This document shows positions 29,962 through 40,562 of a stretch of 64,000 bases of DNA, piece by piece (position 1 is the stretch's first letter; each line of letters opens with the position of its first letter). A program made the translations under genes and the position numbers. The DNA is from Leguminivora glycinivorella. Lineage: Eukaryota; Arthropoda; Insecta; Lepidoptera; Tortricidae. The stretch is taken from NCBI RefSeq assembly GCF_023078275.1, contig NC_062985.1, positions 2,790,001 through 2,854,000 on the forward strand. Reading direction: 5' to 3'. Under the pieces are notes generated by a model. The model saw nothing but the letters and a program-made list of their open reading frames with translations, ran no database searches and had not been told where the DNA came from.

Positions 29962-30941
29962 TGCGCTTTGTGAACCAGGCGTTCGCGGGGACGGGCATCA
30001 GGCCCCGCGACTATTTGGCCAATGTCACAGAGCGCATCGACTTCCTGAAGCAGAAAGTCTATGCATGGGCAAGCCGTATTCGCCGCTACAGAAAGCGTGT
30101 GGACCGATTCCAGCAGAATCGTCTTTTTCAAAGCGACCAAAGGAAAGTATACCGAAGGTGGGAGGAAACCGACCCTCGTGTGTCCGACGTGCGGCTGCCG
30201 GATGCTACTGCCATGTCTGATTTCTGGCGTAGCATCTGGTCGGTGCCCGTTGAGCACACGGAGGGCGAGTGGATGGCCGTTGTCGAACGTGAGTGCGAGA
30301 ACATCGAGCCTATGGGGGCTATCACCATCAGCCCCGACGACGTAAGTTGTGCTACCCGTACGGCCCAGAACTGGAAAAGTCCTGGACCGGACGGATTGCA
30401 CAACTTCTGGCTAAAATGGTTTCGATGCTCGCACTCGCGTTTGGCAACGCAATTTCAACAAGCCCTCGATCTTGGTTCTCTCCCACCTTCCCTAACAACT
30501 GGTGTTACTTTCCTGCTCTATAAGTCCGGTAGTACCACGGAAGCAAAAAACTACAGACCCATTACGTGCTTGCCTACACTTTACAAGCTCCTTACATCCA
30601 TTTTGAGAGCAAAAATTAACGCGCATATTGTCGCTAACAACATTCTGGCTCCCGCTCAAAATGGATGTAGGGTTGGGTCCCGTGGTACTAAAGAGCTCCT
30701 CCTCATAGACATGACCATCTGCCAACAAGTTCGGCGGAACAGGGGAGCCATCTCGGCCGCTTGGATTGACTATAAGAAGGCCTATGATTCGGTGCCTCAT
30801 TCATGGCTGAGAAGGGTATTGGAGCTGTATAAACTTGATGCAGCTTTAATATCCTTCCTGGCTGCATGTATGAGGCAGTGGACCACAGTCCTTCGTCAAC
30901 CAGGAGGCAGGGATGACCCCCTGGCCCGCAGGACTTCATAA
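29961..30941 (+). pseudogene. R4/Dong ORF segment 2: linker and reverse transcriptase motifs 0-A
   Basis: It reads RFVNQAFAGTGIRPRDYLAN, then NWKSPGPDGLHNFWLKWF (motif 0/1), FLLYKSGSTTEAKNYRPITC (motif 2) and AAWIDYKKAYDSVPHSW (motif A, with the catalytic Asp of IDYKKAYDS at 30768-30770). The frame breaks in the five-C run at ~30905-30909, one base short of continuing into PQDFIRIERGIFQGDSLSP. Everything needed for the N-terminal half of the polymerase is visible. Confidence 0.85.
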
Positions 30942-31231
30942 GGATTGAGCGAGGAATATTCCAGGGTGACAGTTTGAGTCCATTATGGTTCTGCCTAGCT
31001 CTGAATCCCCTCAGCACGCTGCTGAAGGATTCTGGGCTAGGTTGCCGGCTTCGGAGAGAGGGTGAAGTCATCTCTCACCTTCTGTACATGGACGATCTCA
31101 AACTATTTGCACCGAACGCCCAAGACCTGATGGTGCTATTGAAAACCACAGAAGTTTTCAGTACCGCCATCAGAATGGAGTTTGGTGTCGATAAGTGTGC
31201 GGTTATGCATGTACAGCGGGGGAGGTTGTAA
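30910..31231 (+). pseudogene. R4/Dong ORF segment 3: reverse transcriptase motifs B-D
   Basis: The frame gives FIRIERGIFQGDSLSPLWFC (motif B), SHLLYMDDLKLFAP with the YMDD catalytic box at 31085-31096, and EFGVDKCAVMHVQRG (motif D). It runs out after 31210 because the G run at ~31209-31213 is one base short. The next frame continues with EVVNSENLQLSE. Catalytic Asp residues are intact. Confidence 0.85.
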
Positions 31232-31851
31232 ATTCAGAAAATTTACAACTTTCTGAGACGATGTCGTTCAGATCTATCTCTGAATCAGAAACCTATAAGT
31301 ACCTTGGTATGTCACAGTCGTTGGGTATTGAGGATGTTGGCATTAGACGGTCGGTGAAGGAGCGCTTTTTCAGTCGGCTCACAAAAGTCCTTAACAGTCT
31401 TTTGTCAGGAGGCAACAAAGTGCGCGCCTTTAACGCCTGGGTAATGCCTCTACTCACATACTCCTTTGGCATACTACGGTGGACCCAGACTGAGCTGGAC
31501 GCCCTGGATCGGAGGGTCCGTTCACTGCTTACCACACATCGTATGTTACACCCGCGCTCGTCTGTTATGAGATTGTACATCCCACGGAAGTGCGGAGGTC
31601 GAGGCTTCCTAAACGCCAAAGATCTCCACAACCGTGAGGTGTACAATCTCAGGAATTACTTCCTTAACAATGAGTGTGGGATGCATCGTGATGTGGTGGC
31701 AGTTGACGGAAACCTCACGCCGCTCTCCTTGGCGAAAGAGAACTGGCGCAAACCTGTGGTACTAAGTACTGCGGACCGCAAGGCGGTATGGGAGAGCAAG
31801 CAGCTACACGGGCGGTTCTACAAGGCCCTCACGGGACCCGATGTAGACCTG
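31212..31851 (+). pseudogene. R4/Dong ORF segment 4: thumb region up to the MITE
   Basis: It reads EVVNSENLQLSETMSFR, ESETYKYLGMSQSLG (the YKYLG box ending the polymerase), RAFNAWVMPLLTYSFGILRW and RSSVMRLYIPRKCGGRGFLN. It ends at LTGPDVDL, where a 119-bp MITE interrupts. The region joins the polymerase to the endonuclease. Confidence 0.85.
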
Positions 31852-31970
31852 GGGCCCGTTTCTCGAAAGGTACAAGCCTTGTATTACAAGTGTGTTTCCA
31901 TGACAACCCATACGATTTGACAGTTCGCGCACTTGTAATACAAGGCTTGTACCTTTCGAGAAACGGGCCC
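31852..31970. mobile_element. MITE family H, 119 bp, CTG target duplication, inside the R4/Dong ORF
   Basis: Same termini as 24114-24232 (GGGCCCGTTTCTCGAAAGGT and its reverse). CTG flanks both ends (31849-31851, 31971-31973). Ignoring the element and one CTG puts the two ORF segments in one frame (...VDL then LASVNW...). Confidence 0.95.
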
Positions 31971-32690
31971 CTGCTCGCATCGGTGAACTGGTTACGATTT
32001 GGGGACCTCTTCGGAGAAACCGAGGGTTTTGCCTGTGCAATTGCGGACGAAGTTATGATGACGAACAACTACCGGAAATATATCCTGAAGGACGGTACGG
32101 TCGACATTTGTCGGGCATGCCGCCGTCCCGGAGAGTCACTCAGGCATATCATTTCCGGTTGTTCTCATCTTGCTAACGGCGAGTACCTGCACAGACATAA
32201 TCTCGTAGCCAGGATTATTCACCAGCAACTTGCTCTTCAATACGGCCTTGTGGACCGCGAAGTACCGTACTACAAGTACTTGCCTGCGCCAGTTCTTGAA
32301 AATGGTCGTGCCACGCTCTATTGGGATCGATCTATTATCACTGACAGGACTATTGTAGCCAATAAGCCTGACATTGTGATAATAGATCGACCGCAACGCC
32401 GGGCCGTGCTCGTTGACATCACCATCCCCCATGATGAGAATCTCGTGAAAGCCGAGAAGGACAAGTCCAGTAAGTACCTAGACTTGGCTCACGAGATAAC
32501 CGCCATGTGGGATGTTGATTCAACGATCATTGTTCCGATAGTCGTTTCAGCGAACGGTCTCATAGCGAAGAGTCTCGATCAACATCTTAAGAGACTCTCG
32601 CTAGGTGGCTGGATCAAGGGCCAGATGCAGAAGGCGGTGATCTTGGACACGGCGCGGATAGTCCGACGGTTCCTCTCTCTGCAGCCCTAA
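31971..32690 (+). pseudogene. R4/Dong ORF segment 5: zinc finger and restriction-like endonuclease
   Basis: After the MITE the frame reads LASVNWLRFGDLFGETEGFA. Next is CRACRRPGESLRHIISGC (C-x2-C-x8-H-x4-C), then NKPDIVIIDRPQRRAVLVDI and HDENLVKAEKDKSSKYLDLA. The PD...D...K...KY layout is the PD-(D/E)XK-type endonuclease of R2/R4-class elements, which cuts the target site. The ORF ends at 32690 (SLQP). The 3' non-coding region of ~165 bases follows. Confidence 0.88.
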
Positions 32691-32859
32691 CCACCGGCAG
32701 CTTGGGCCCTGCCCCGCTGCTGGCGGCACCCTAGGTTAGGTTTTTTATAATGTGTTTATATGTTTTTTATATTGTTTTGTATGTGTTTTTGTATTTTACT
32801 TTTATATTCATATTATAAAAAGCTTAACCTAAGAAGCAAAATAAATAAAGGAAATAATA

Positions 32860-32995
32860 ATAAAATACTTTATTGCACTGCTACAACGACAACAGCTAAA
32901 CAAACAAATAAAGAACTTAAATAGTAGGTAACAACAGGCGGTCTTATCGCTAAAGAGCGATCTCTACCAGACAACCTTCAGACAGCGAGATAGCG
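32860..32995 (-). mobile_element. LINE 3' end holding the R4/Dong insertion
   Basis: On the minus strand: GTTGTCTGGTAGAGATCGCT, TAAGACCGCCTGTTG, TGTAGCAGTGCAATAAAGTATTTTATTATTA. GTGCAATAAAG plus a short repeat tail is the usual end of a common LINE transcript. Its TAA-rich tail is where the R4/Dong element lies, with the other tail part at ~28881-28903. Confidence 0.6.
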
Positions 32996-33589
32996 AGACA
33001 GGTAGATAATTATCTAAGAATCATAATATTTTTTTTGATCGGACGTATCCAGTACATACCAAAGAAGCGACAATATTTTTGGTTCAGTACCTATTTTTTC
33101 TATAACATGTTGATTTATAAAAAAGGCTGATTATGACATATCTGTTGTCAGATATCAGATATTAAAGATAATATATCTGTACCTATAAGTAATGTTTTTA
33201 TGTTATTCCTGGCAAATAATATAATAAATGGCTCAAAATTTATAATTTGTATCATTTGGTATGTTATCAAAGTCACCCCATACACTTAAAATATGTATAA
33301 CTCAAAAAGTACTTGACCGATTTTTAGTTTTTTTTATTAGCTTTTTAGCGGGTTTACTTTAGATTACCAGTAAAAAAAGTAGGGGTTTCAAAGTAACCCC
33401 ATTCTCAATATAACTTTGATAGCGTTATTTTTATTTTTTTTTCGTCTAAACTGTAGGTCCTATTTTTTTTTATTAAGAGAAAAATCCGATTATTATATTT
33501 TAATTTCATATTTTTAAGTATATTAGGGTCGTTAAAAAATAGTGTCAAAGTCTGAAATTGATCAAAGTAACACCCGGTTTACGGTACCT

Positions 33590-36020
33590 TGAATTGTTCG
33601 CGGTCAGAATGTAGGCACACATCGCATCTTTAACGGTTACAGAATGGTACTGGTAGTTACTTCTGAAGAGTTATTTGATCCGCTACTTTTGATGATGACT
33701 AACTTTAAAATCGTCACTACTTTAAAAAAAACTTGTATCTTCGTCTGTCAATGAAAAGAAAATTGTAGTAAGTATGTATGGAATGCATATAGACTTACTG
33801 CGTTTTAACTTTGAGGAACAGCGTGAGATACGAGATTTTTTATAAGTAGTGACGAAATGTTGCATTTGCTTTAGTTCTAATTATAGTGAATATGACCTTG
33901 AAACGATTTTTTATTTACTTACAAACATGACTAATTTGTCTGATACAGAATGGGAGTGATTCATAAAAATATTAGTACTTCGCGGATCCTTTCTACTACT
34001 ACTTATTTGTAGAAATAAGATAAGATATCTTATCATGCGTTATTTGTACGGATGAGAGGATTCACTGTTGAGTTTTTTACACAATGAATTTTATCTTTGG
34101 TTATGGCAGCGGGAATAATGGGGACTTTTGAGCCAGGTACGATCCAGGAAGGAATATTTTAGTTTTAGTAATGTTTAATGAACTTAAATTAAAAAAAAAA
34201 CAGTAGAATAAACACAAAAGAACCCTCTAAAAATTACTTTTACATATCCACTGAGTGACATTGTGGTCAAAAAACTTCAAAACTTTTTCGTAAAAACATA
34301 AAAATCTGTAGAAAAATTAACTATAAACTCCTATTAAATGTAAAGATGATGTTAGATTTATATAATATCATACTCACAGGTAGGTAAGGCTAAGAATATC
34401 TTATATTAATTCAAATTTACGTCTAAGAAATTGCTAGGACAATTTCTCAGTGGAACGTAACATAAAACTAAGGGTGCGATTAACATGGAGCTAATTTAAC
34501 TACGTCAAACAATTAAGCAAACTGTTTTTAGGTGGATGTTAATATCTCAAATAAAAAATAAAAAAATTAACTGAGCCTTTTTCAGAAAAAGTGTACATAA
34601 TCAGAGTCTTCAAAATAATTATTTACTTTTTGAACTCATTTTACGCCTCACGTATGAAAATTGAGGCCCTTAATTTAGTAATTTGTTTTCTTTGTATATT
34701 GCATCACATTCATGAAAATAATTAAACTTCCATATAAAAAAGTGACGATATTTTTTTTTCGTGTATATGATGTGAAAGTTAAAGCATAAAGTAAAATGAG
34801 CCCATAATGTAAATACTTTGAAGAAATGTGTGAAACGTACACTTTTTCTTGAAAAGGAAACGAAACCAACCACAATAATTATATTATTTAAATAGTAACA
34901 ATATATTATTCATTATAATTATATTAAAATTTAATTCCACACATGTATCGTAAAGTACTAAAGTATTGAGTAAGATGGAAACCGTAAAAATATAAATGTG
35001 TACTTATAACGCGGCTTTATCGTTTCACTGAGTTACTTTTTAATCCACTGAGAAACAATATTTCTCAATGGAACGTAACGGTTACGCCTTTGAGAAACAA
35101 AATTCTGGTTGTAAATTAAATTATACAAACTCTTCCCATAAACGTTATATATTATTAAAATAGATAAACTAACTAGTAATATAAACAGGTAGTTTCTTAA
35201 TAAAATATACCTTCGAAAACGTAGTCACTATGTGGAACTCAGAAACGGACCTCTAAAACACGCTCGAACAAATCCTTCCTTCACGAGTTGTGGCATGCGA
35301 CTGACAACAAATAACCAATATGGCGTACACGGCAAGACATTATAATGTTGCCAGAATAAAAAATAACCTACCACTTTAGTACTAAAATAAGTTTAAATAT
35401 TGACGAAATTTCTCTGTAACTCAGTAGGATTTTCCACAGAGCTACTTTTTGTGGTTTATGTTTGCAATGATTTTTTAGTATTCTAAAACTATTTATGATA
35501 GATAAAGCGTTATTTAAATTAGAAATTAATGTACAAAGAAACATTTAAGTAAATAAAAACATATTGTTCTGATACAAAAATAATATTTTAACGCATATGA
35601 AACATAAGTACTTCATGGTAGGACATGGGAAAAATAACACTTTTGTTGACTTCAAACAGAAGTTTTTATTAAAAATATGACTAATATTCATTCAAAACTA
35701 ATAATTTCTGAAAGACAATTCATTTATTTATGCATAAATATCAAACGCCTGTAAAAAAGTGATATAGAATTTGTGCAATCTTTGTCAGAATAGGTAGGTA
35801 GGACATGCCAAATTTGGTACCATACAACAAAAAAAAATTGCCCATATATGACCTGATTTGTATTAATGACCCATTTGACATAAATTACATCATGTAACAT
35901 ACTTTGGCGAAGCCTGCGCTGTGGATATATTTTGTAAAGTGCTGTGTAATATGTTTTTGATTTAAGTAAAAAAAACTGATTTTTTTATATTTTTTTTAAA
36001 CATTATATTTAAAATTAAAA
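33590..36020. other. 2.4-kb gene-free AT-rich stretch
   Basis: TTTCTCARTGGAACGTAACR occurs at 34442 and 35064, and CCACTGAGAAACAATATTTCTCAATGG forms an imperfect palindrome at 35044-35070. Nothing coding is convincing; short frames are in A/T runs. Confidence 0.4.
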
Positions 36021-36024
36021 TAAA

Positions 36025-36275
36025 AAATATTGGGGACACCTTACACAAATCAACTTAGCCCCAAACTAAGCAAAGCTTGTACTATGAGTGCTAAGCGACG
36101 ATATACACCTACTTAAATAGATAAATACATACTTATATACATAGAAAACATCCATGACTCTGGCACAAATATCTGTGCTCATCACACAAATAAATACCCT
36201 TACCGGGATTCGAACCCAGGACCGCGACTTAGCAGGCAGGGTCAGGGCCGACTGAGCCAGACCAGTCGTCAAAAC
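36025..36275 (-). repeat. SINE family S2, minus copy
   Basis: In reverse it matches 20692-20950: head GGTCTGGCTCAGTCGGCCC and GGGTTCGAATCCCGGTAAGG, body GAGCACAGATATTTG and ATATCGTCGCTTAGCACTCA, then the GTGTCCCCAATATTT end. The A-box is slightly changed. Confidence 0.85.
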
Positions 36276-36279
36276 ATTA

Positions 36280-37045
36280 ACTTTTAGATAGGAATAACTT
36301 TTTTACTGACATATGTACCTTTTTTTGACGGCGTGAGAATTCAGTTACGCACAAATGACTGACATTTGTACCTACGAGAAGCTTCGCTAATGACATAGCC
36401 CCCCCCCCCCTCTAAATTAGGTGGAAGTTTGTATGGAGCATTCCATATTTTTTTTAATTTAACGCATGCAAAAGCTAGTTTACTAATATTTCGATAGATG
36501 TCACTAATAAATAGTTGATCATGGATTAAATAACTTTTAAATTGTCAAGAAAATGGTTTGATTAGGTACAAAAGGTAGGAAATGCAGTGCAGTGTAGTGA
36601 GTGAACAAGCCATAACCAAAAGCTACATAACTAAAATCTTGATAAAGTAAAGCAAACTAGCGCAAAATGAAATTAACATTCCTCTGTACCGAATCCAAAT
36701 ACTTTTCTATCCCAAGAAGCATTTGCTACAAATTCCACAGGGGTGCCGAGCCATTATCTTATCCAACGGCCCCATCCCTTACTTCGGGGCTGGGACAGTC
36801 GCGCATTTGTCAACCCTAGCTACTGAGGTATGTGAAAAATTTGGTCGGCGGGTTAAGAAAGTTTCAGCAATTGAGACGGGAAATGAATTGTTTAGTTATT
36901 TATTAGATTTTCTAGAGTTGACTTGGAATGCTAAAATTTGCAACATTCTGGAACAAGTATAAAAGGAATAGACGACGATTAATATTCTCCTGAATCCAAA
37001 TGTTGCCATGAATGATGAACATTATTATGGTATTTTTTTAACTTT
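36280..37045. other. Unassigned stretch with a GC-richer block
   Basis: 36720-36830 (CAGGGGTGCCGAGCCATTAT, CGGCCCCATCCCTTACTTCG) has much higher GC than its surroundings and ends in GAGGTATGT, donor-like. A 79-residue frame (36723-36962) reads GCRAIILSNGPIPYFGAGTV. I recognise neither a host exon nor an element here. Confidence 0.3.
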
Positions 37046-37049
37046 AAGG

Positions 37050-37450
37050 TTTTGTAATATTGTCTTCGGTTACCGCGATAGTTACTCATGCAGTAAAACT
37101 ATGGAAACGGATTATAATGAATTTACAATTCATCCCGACGTTTTGAACACCGTTCACCGAACAGCGTTCGTTGGTCAACGGGTGACTGAGGAAAAATTAC
37201 AGTGTGCAAAAACAACCCACATACAAGAAATATTAATGAACCAAAAATAATATAGATTTTTAAGGCTGTTTCACACCCTATTAATAGTGTTAATAAAGCT
37301 AGTTATACATTATTCAAAAAATTACATTTACTATTTTATCGCAAATGTCCAATACCAGACAACACAAATGCCTCACAGTCTTCGTTGTGCTTGTTCCTTT
37401 ATCATGTACTACTGTATCCCAAGCCGGTGGTAAAGTAAAGTCATCTTTTT
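37050..37450 (-). mobile_element. Penelope-like 3' fragment, second copy
   Basis: From 37445 the minus strand reads DDFTLPPAWDTVVHDKGTS, the last residues of the GIY-YIG domain, then a 3' non-coding region nearly collinear with 9955-10395 (ATCCCGACGTTTTGAACACC, GGTCAACGGGTGACTGAGG). It lacks the MITE found in the other copy and is cut at the 5' side close to the insertion point of that MITE. Confidence 0.75.
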
Positions 37451-37454
37451 AAAG

Positions 37455-39000
37455 GTTTTGTATCGCAATATTTTTTGAGTCAAAATGATATGATTTAGAT
37501 TTTAATGAAATACAGGGAATTTAATTTGTGACTGGCTATGTAAAGATATTGAGAGAAACATCTGTCAACGAATTTTTGGGCCACCCTACCCACTCGTTCT
37601 ACTAAATGGCAATCGGCATCCGATACATTAGTATTGCCAAAATAATCTCAAGTGAGCTTATCATTTTGTACAAAGGCCATCGATGACGGCGTATTCAGAA
37701 TGATGGAAGTATAGTCGATTCTTATATTTAAAATTATGATACTAATTCATATTATATATATATTTCCGTTTTGCTATTTAAAATTTGCCATTCACAATTA
37801 GACGCCCCCAGTATTAAATTAGTTTTAGAGTTCCGAGAAAACGTAAGCGCTGTTGTCGTAAAAAAAAACTTATTTTCTATTCCATTTAGTAGGACTGGCT
37901 AATGGTGGAAATGTATTTATTAAACGGGCATGTACCTAGGTACCTACTTATAAACGTTTTAATGAGAATGTTAAGCTTCGTGACTTTGTTTTTTTTTTTC
38001 AATGGCACACAAGCACAACTTAAGAATGCATTTAAGTATAATTGTGATTAATTATTAATATATTAAATTTTCTTTTTGTTTAATTAGTAGCACTTACACA
38101 ATACACATATATGACATATAACTAGCTTCTCTAGAGGTAAATCACTGTTTTTTTTATACATTGCAAGTAGATATTTATCTTATCAGTTAATGTAAAAGAT
38201 AATTTATTAATATAAACACGAACCTGTTTTGTTAATTATTAATTTATGAAACTGTAGGTCTATTTTCTGTTACTTTAATTGTGATAAAAAAAATTGTATG
38301 ACTGTTTGTTTTTGAATAAATAAATAAAATATTTTTTTTTATTTAACTCGAGTTCGTTTACACTTATATTAATTACGCAAATTGAAGTGTCTGAACATGT
38401 TTTTATGCCTCCAATATTAGTGTTCACATATTTTCGTTTGCATAACTTTGTGCATGTGAACAAAATCAACACTAAAAATCGTAGGTACCTAAATATTTTG
38501 CGTCACCTATTAAATACATAAACATTGATGATCCCTTAAAATTTCTTTTTTTTTTAATGTGGTGAAGTGATATCATGATATTAAAATAAAGAAATATGTC
38601 ATTTGTTCTTATTACAAATCAAAACACGCAAAAATATTTGGGGAAAGTATGATTTCTCCGTCCAGGCTGCGAAACAGCGCCATCTAGTTTTATCCCTAAA
38701 AGGCCCATACATTCCAGGGCTACACGTTATAGTATGGGCTTTGCCAGTCCCGGTATATGTCCTTGCTAGTACTTAACGAAATAAAATGTTACTAAAAATA
38801 TTTCAGAATAATATGAATAACACTAAAATCTATGAAAATATGAATTATGAATCATACAGATAATACTGCTTTTTAGCAATACACTTGGATCACCATTTCC
38901 AATATTATCAATATTACTTTACACGTTCATACAATACCAAGCCCAATGCCCTACGTTCTTGAATATAATTTCCAATAAACTAAATACCTAGTCGATAAGC
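37455..39000. other. AT-rich stretch upstream of the small gene
   Basis: No repeats shared with the rest of the window except AGCGCCATCTAG (38673). No coding sequence seen. It could hold distal control sequences of the gene at 39106. Confidence 0.35.
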
Positions 39001-39010
39001 TGGTATCTAC

Positions 39011-39046
39011 TGGATATATGTAAAAGGCTACGATAAGAAAAATCAG
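39011..39046 (+). promoter_or_regulatory. Likely core promoter of the 39106 gene
   Basis: A TATA-like ATATATGTAAAAGG at 39013-39026 is followed ~30 bases later by AATCAGTCG (39040-39048), matching the arthropod initiator TCAGT. The spacing is right for a TATA-initiator pair, giving a leader of ~63 bases before ATG 39106. Confidence 0.5.
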
Positions 39047-39105
39047 TCGATATCACAACGCGCAAACCACTCCGACAGTGAAGTGTTTTTTGTCAAAAAA
39101 TCAAA

Positions 39106-39588
39106 ATGAATTGTAGATATTACACCGAACAGACTTTAGGATGGATGTTGAACAACAAGTTAATAGTGTTCCTCAGTCTTCTTTGCTTCTGTCTGTTCGT
39201 GTCAACGTTAGCTTTATCAGGACAGAAAGGGAGATTACAAGACGAAGTAGCTGAATTAAAAGCTGCGACAACAACGGTAGCACCTACTGAAGCACCCAAT
39301 AATACAACAGAAGCTCCAGGTGAGACACCTGAAACAGGTACTGAGACTCCGGAGGAACCAAAGGAGCCTGAGACTACCACAGATAATGGAACAGGCGAAA
39401 ACCCTGGCGAAAATACTGACAATGGTACTGGTGAAAACCCTGGCGAGAATACTGACAATGGCTCTGATGGCTCCAATACTGTACCAGCAAAATCTGAACA
39501 AGTAGAAGCAACGAACGAAGAAAATGTTTCAGAAAACGTGAACGATATTGTGAAGGGTAGTAAATTGCTATCTTTAATAGCAGCGTAA
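39106..39588 (+). CDS. Small membrane-anchored Thr/Glu/Pro-rich protein, unknown function
   Basis: 160 residues, one exon, ATG preceded by TCAAA. Residues 1-18 are polar; 19-38 (LIVFLSLLCFCLFVSTLALS) form one membrane segment or uncleaved signal anchor. Residues 41-54 look helical (RLQDEVAELKAA). 55-125 are mucin-like, rich in Thr, Glu, Pro and Gly, with the 12-residue repeat TDNGTGENPGEN twice and a third partial unit. Asn sequons occur at 65, 66, 94, 106, 118 and 140. The tail (KGSKLLSLIAA) is weakly hydrophobic. The layout suggests a type II or secreted glycosylated surface protein. A TATA/initiator pair lies upstream and AATAAA at 39647 downstream. No family is recognised; codon use is ordinary and there are no breaks. 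Confidence 0.75.
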   Translation: MNCRYYTEQTLGWMLNNKLIVFLSLLCFCLFVSTLALSGQKGRLQDEVAELKAATTTVAPTEAPNNTTEAPGETPETGTETPEEPKEPETTTDNGTGENPGENTDNGTGENPGENTDNGSDGSNTVPAKSEQVEATNEENVSENVNDIVKGSKLLSLIAA

Positions 39589-39644
39589 GATAAAACTTTT
39601 GTGTCAGTGTAATGTGTATTTCATAAGTATTTTTAATGTTGTAA

Positions 39645-39652
39645 AGTAATAA
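39645..39652 (+). terminator. Poly(A) signal of the 39106 gene
   Basis: AATAAAAG at 39647, ~58 bases after the stop codon, followed by a T-rich region, as expected for an insect 3' end. Confidence 0.55.
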
Positions 39653-39664
39653 AAGTCATGTTTT

Positions 39665-40470
39665 TATTTAATTTTATTTATTGATTATTTATTGATATTG
39701 ATAAATTCAAATTAGAGAACTTCACCGCTGAGTTACGATTGATTTGTTAACTTCTGCTTTTGAAATGACAGTTCCTAAAGTATAACTTATTGATGCCAGG
39801 GATCTAAAATATTTGATTTTTTTTTTAAAGTTTGATTAAACAATTCGTTTAAGGTAAAATAAGTCGTCATTTTATTATAAAAATAAATAAACAGTCAAGA
39901 TTTCCAATAGGTTGATTAATTGAAAAACAAATTTTATGAAATAAAACAGAAGCTAGCCATTTTCTCTCCTTTAAAAAATGTTTTAAATATAATATTTTTT
40001 ATGTACACCCAATCAATATGTCACTTGTCTTTTAATCCACAACCTGCTATTCGATCAATAAGTACATCATTGATAACGTTATCGAAACATACAAAGAGCC
40101 GTATTCAAATATTTACTCATAAGAAATTGATTGGATATCACTCTTTCTCTCGCAGAGTCGCACTATATAGTTTATTGGTTCGAATGAGATACTGATGTGA
40201 ATATCAAAACAATAATACAGTTTTGAAATTGTAATGTGTTTTTAAATAGCGTATTTATCTAGTACTATGCTGATACTGCCTGTGATAAATTACAGATTAA
40301 TAAGTAATTTTTTATTAGGTATTTCTGCAATGAATATGCCATTGTGGACACAATATAACTTTGAGTCCGTTTCCATGCTAGAAGAGGCATATCTCTTTAG
40401 AGTTTGGTCTAAAACTAGTGGTAATATTTCATTTTTAGTTCTGTTTAGAGCATATAATCGAGAGCATATA
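39665..40470. other. Gene-free AT-rich stretch
   Basis: No supported feature. It ends next to the (GTATT)n run at 40477-40503. Confidence 0.35.
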
Positions 40471-40476
40471 AGAGTA

Positions 40477-40503
40477 TTGTATTGTATTGTATTGTATTGT
40501 ATA
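40477..40503 (+). repeat. (GTATT)n microsatellite
   Basis: Five pentamers in a row, GTATTGTATTGTATTGTATT and on. Such tails commonly mark the 3' end of a LINE insertion. Confidence 0.7.
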
Positions 40504-40562
40504 ATCTTATACCCTAACTTCACGACCAAACCCAAACCTAGGCAAAATTACTAAGTACAGTC

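Larger units (their letters stand above)
28900..32858 (+). mobile_element. R4/Dong-type non-LTR retrotransposon, nearly full length
   Basis: Reading in order: an N-terminal Ser/Pro/Arg-rich region (28939-29200), RMRWSQLMNENVMRAYYGAT (typical of Dong-like elements), the reverse transcriptase (30330-31330), a C-x2-C-x8-H-x4-C zinc finger and a restriction-like endonuclease (32100-32560), with a single-ORF plan. It lies between (ATA)n at ~28881-28903 and AATAATAATAAAA at ~32855. Dong in silk moth is known to target TAA repeats, so the site fits. The poly(A)-free AT-rich 3' region ends in AAATAAATAAAGG. Three one-base frameshifts and one MITE interrupt it, yet the catalytic motifs remain. Confidence 0.88.
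27690..33586. mobile_element. TA-flanked DNA transposon enlarged by nested retroelements
   Basis: TACCGTAAACCGGGGTTACT at 27690 is mirrored by CGGTTTACGGTA ending at 33586, preceded by GATCAAAGTAACACC. TA at both outer ends suggests a Tc1/mariner-like duplication. Its own sequence is about 27690-28890 plus 32995-33586. GGGGTNACTTTGA-like words recur inside both flanks (for example 28065, 33270, 33390). At 28170-28275 a degenerate open stretch reads ETDIIAFLPRPKSIKADEDV, possibly a transposase remnant; I cannot name it. Confidence 0.65.

Noticed and set aside
29957..29965. TAATG stop-start overlap between two long R4/Dong frames, like the reinitiation signal known in some non-LTR elements
   Set aside because: The residues on both sides (ICFRG then GNNRPRVMRF in the other frame) belong to one continuous domain, so a one-base loss in the preceding G run explains the overlap.
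36490..36700. Promoter and short signal-peptide-like protein starting MKLTFLCTESKYF
   Set aside because: Only ~50 residues with no clear core promoter. It cannot be distinguished from chance.
36723..36962. 79-residue frame starting LQIPQGCRAIILSNG
   Set aside because: No recognisable domain, and the second half is AT-rich. Kept only as a GC-block observation.
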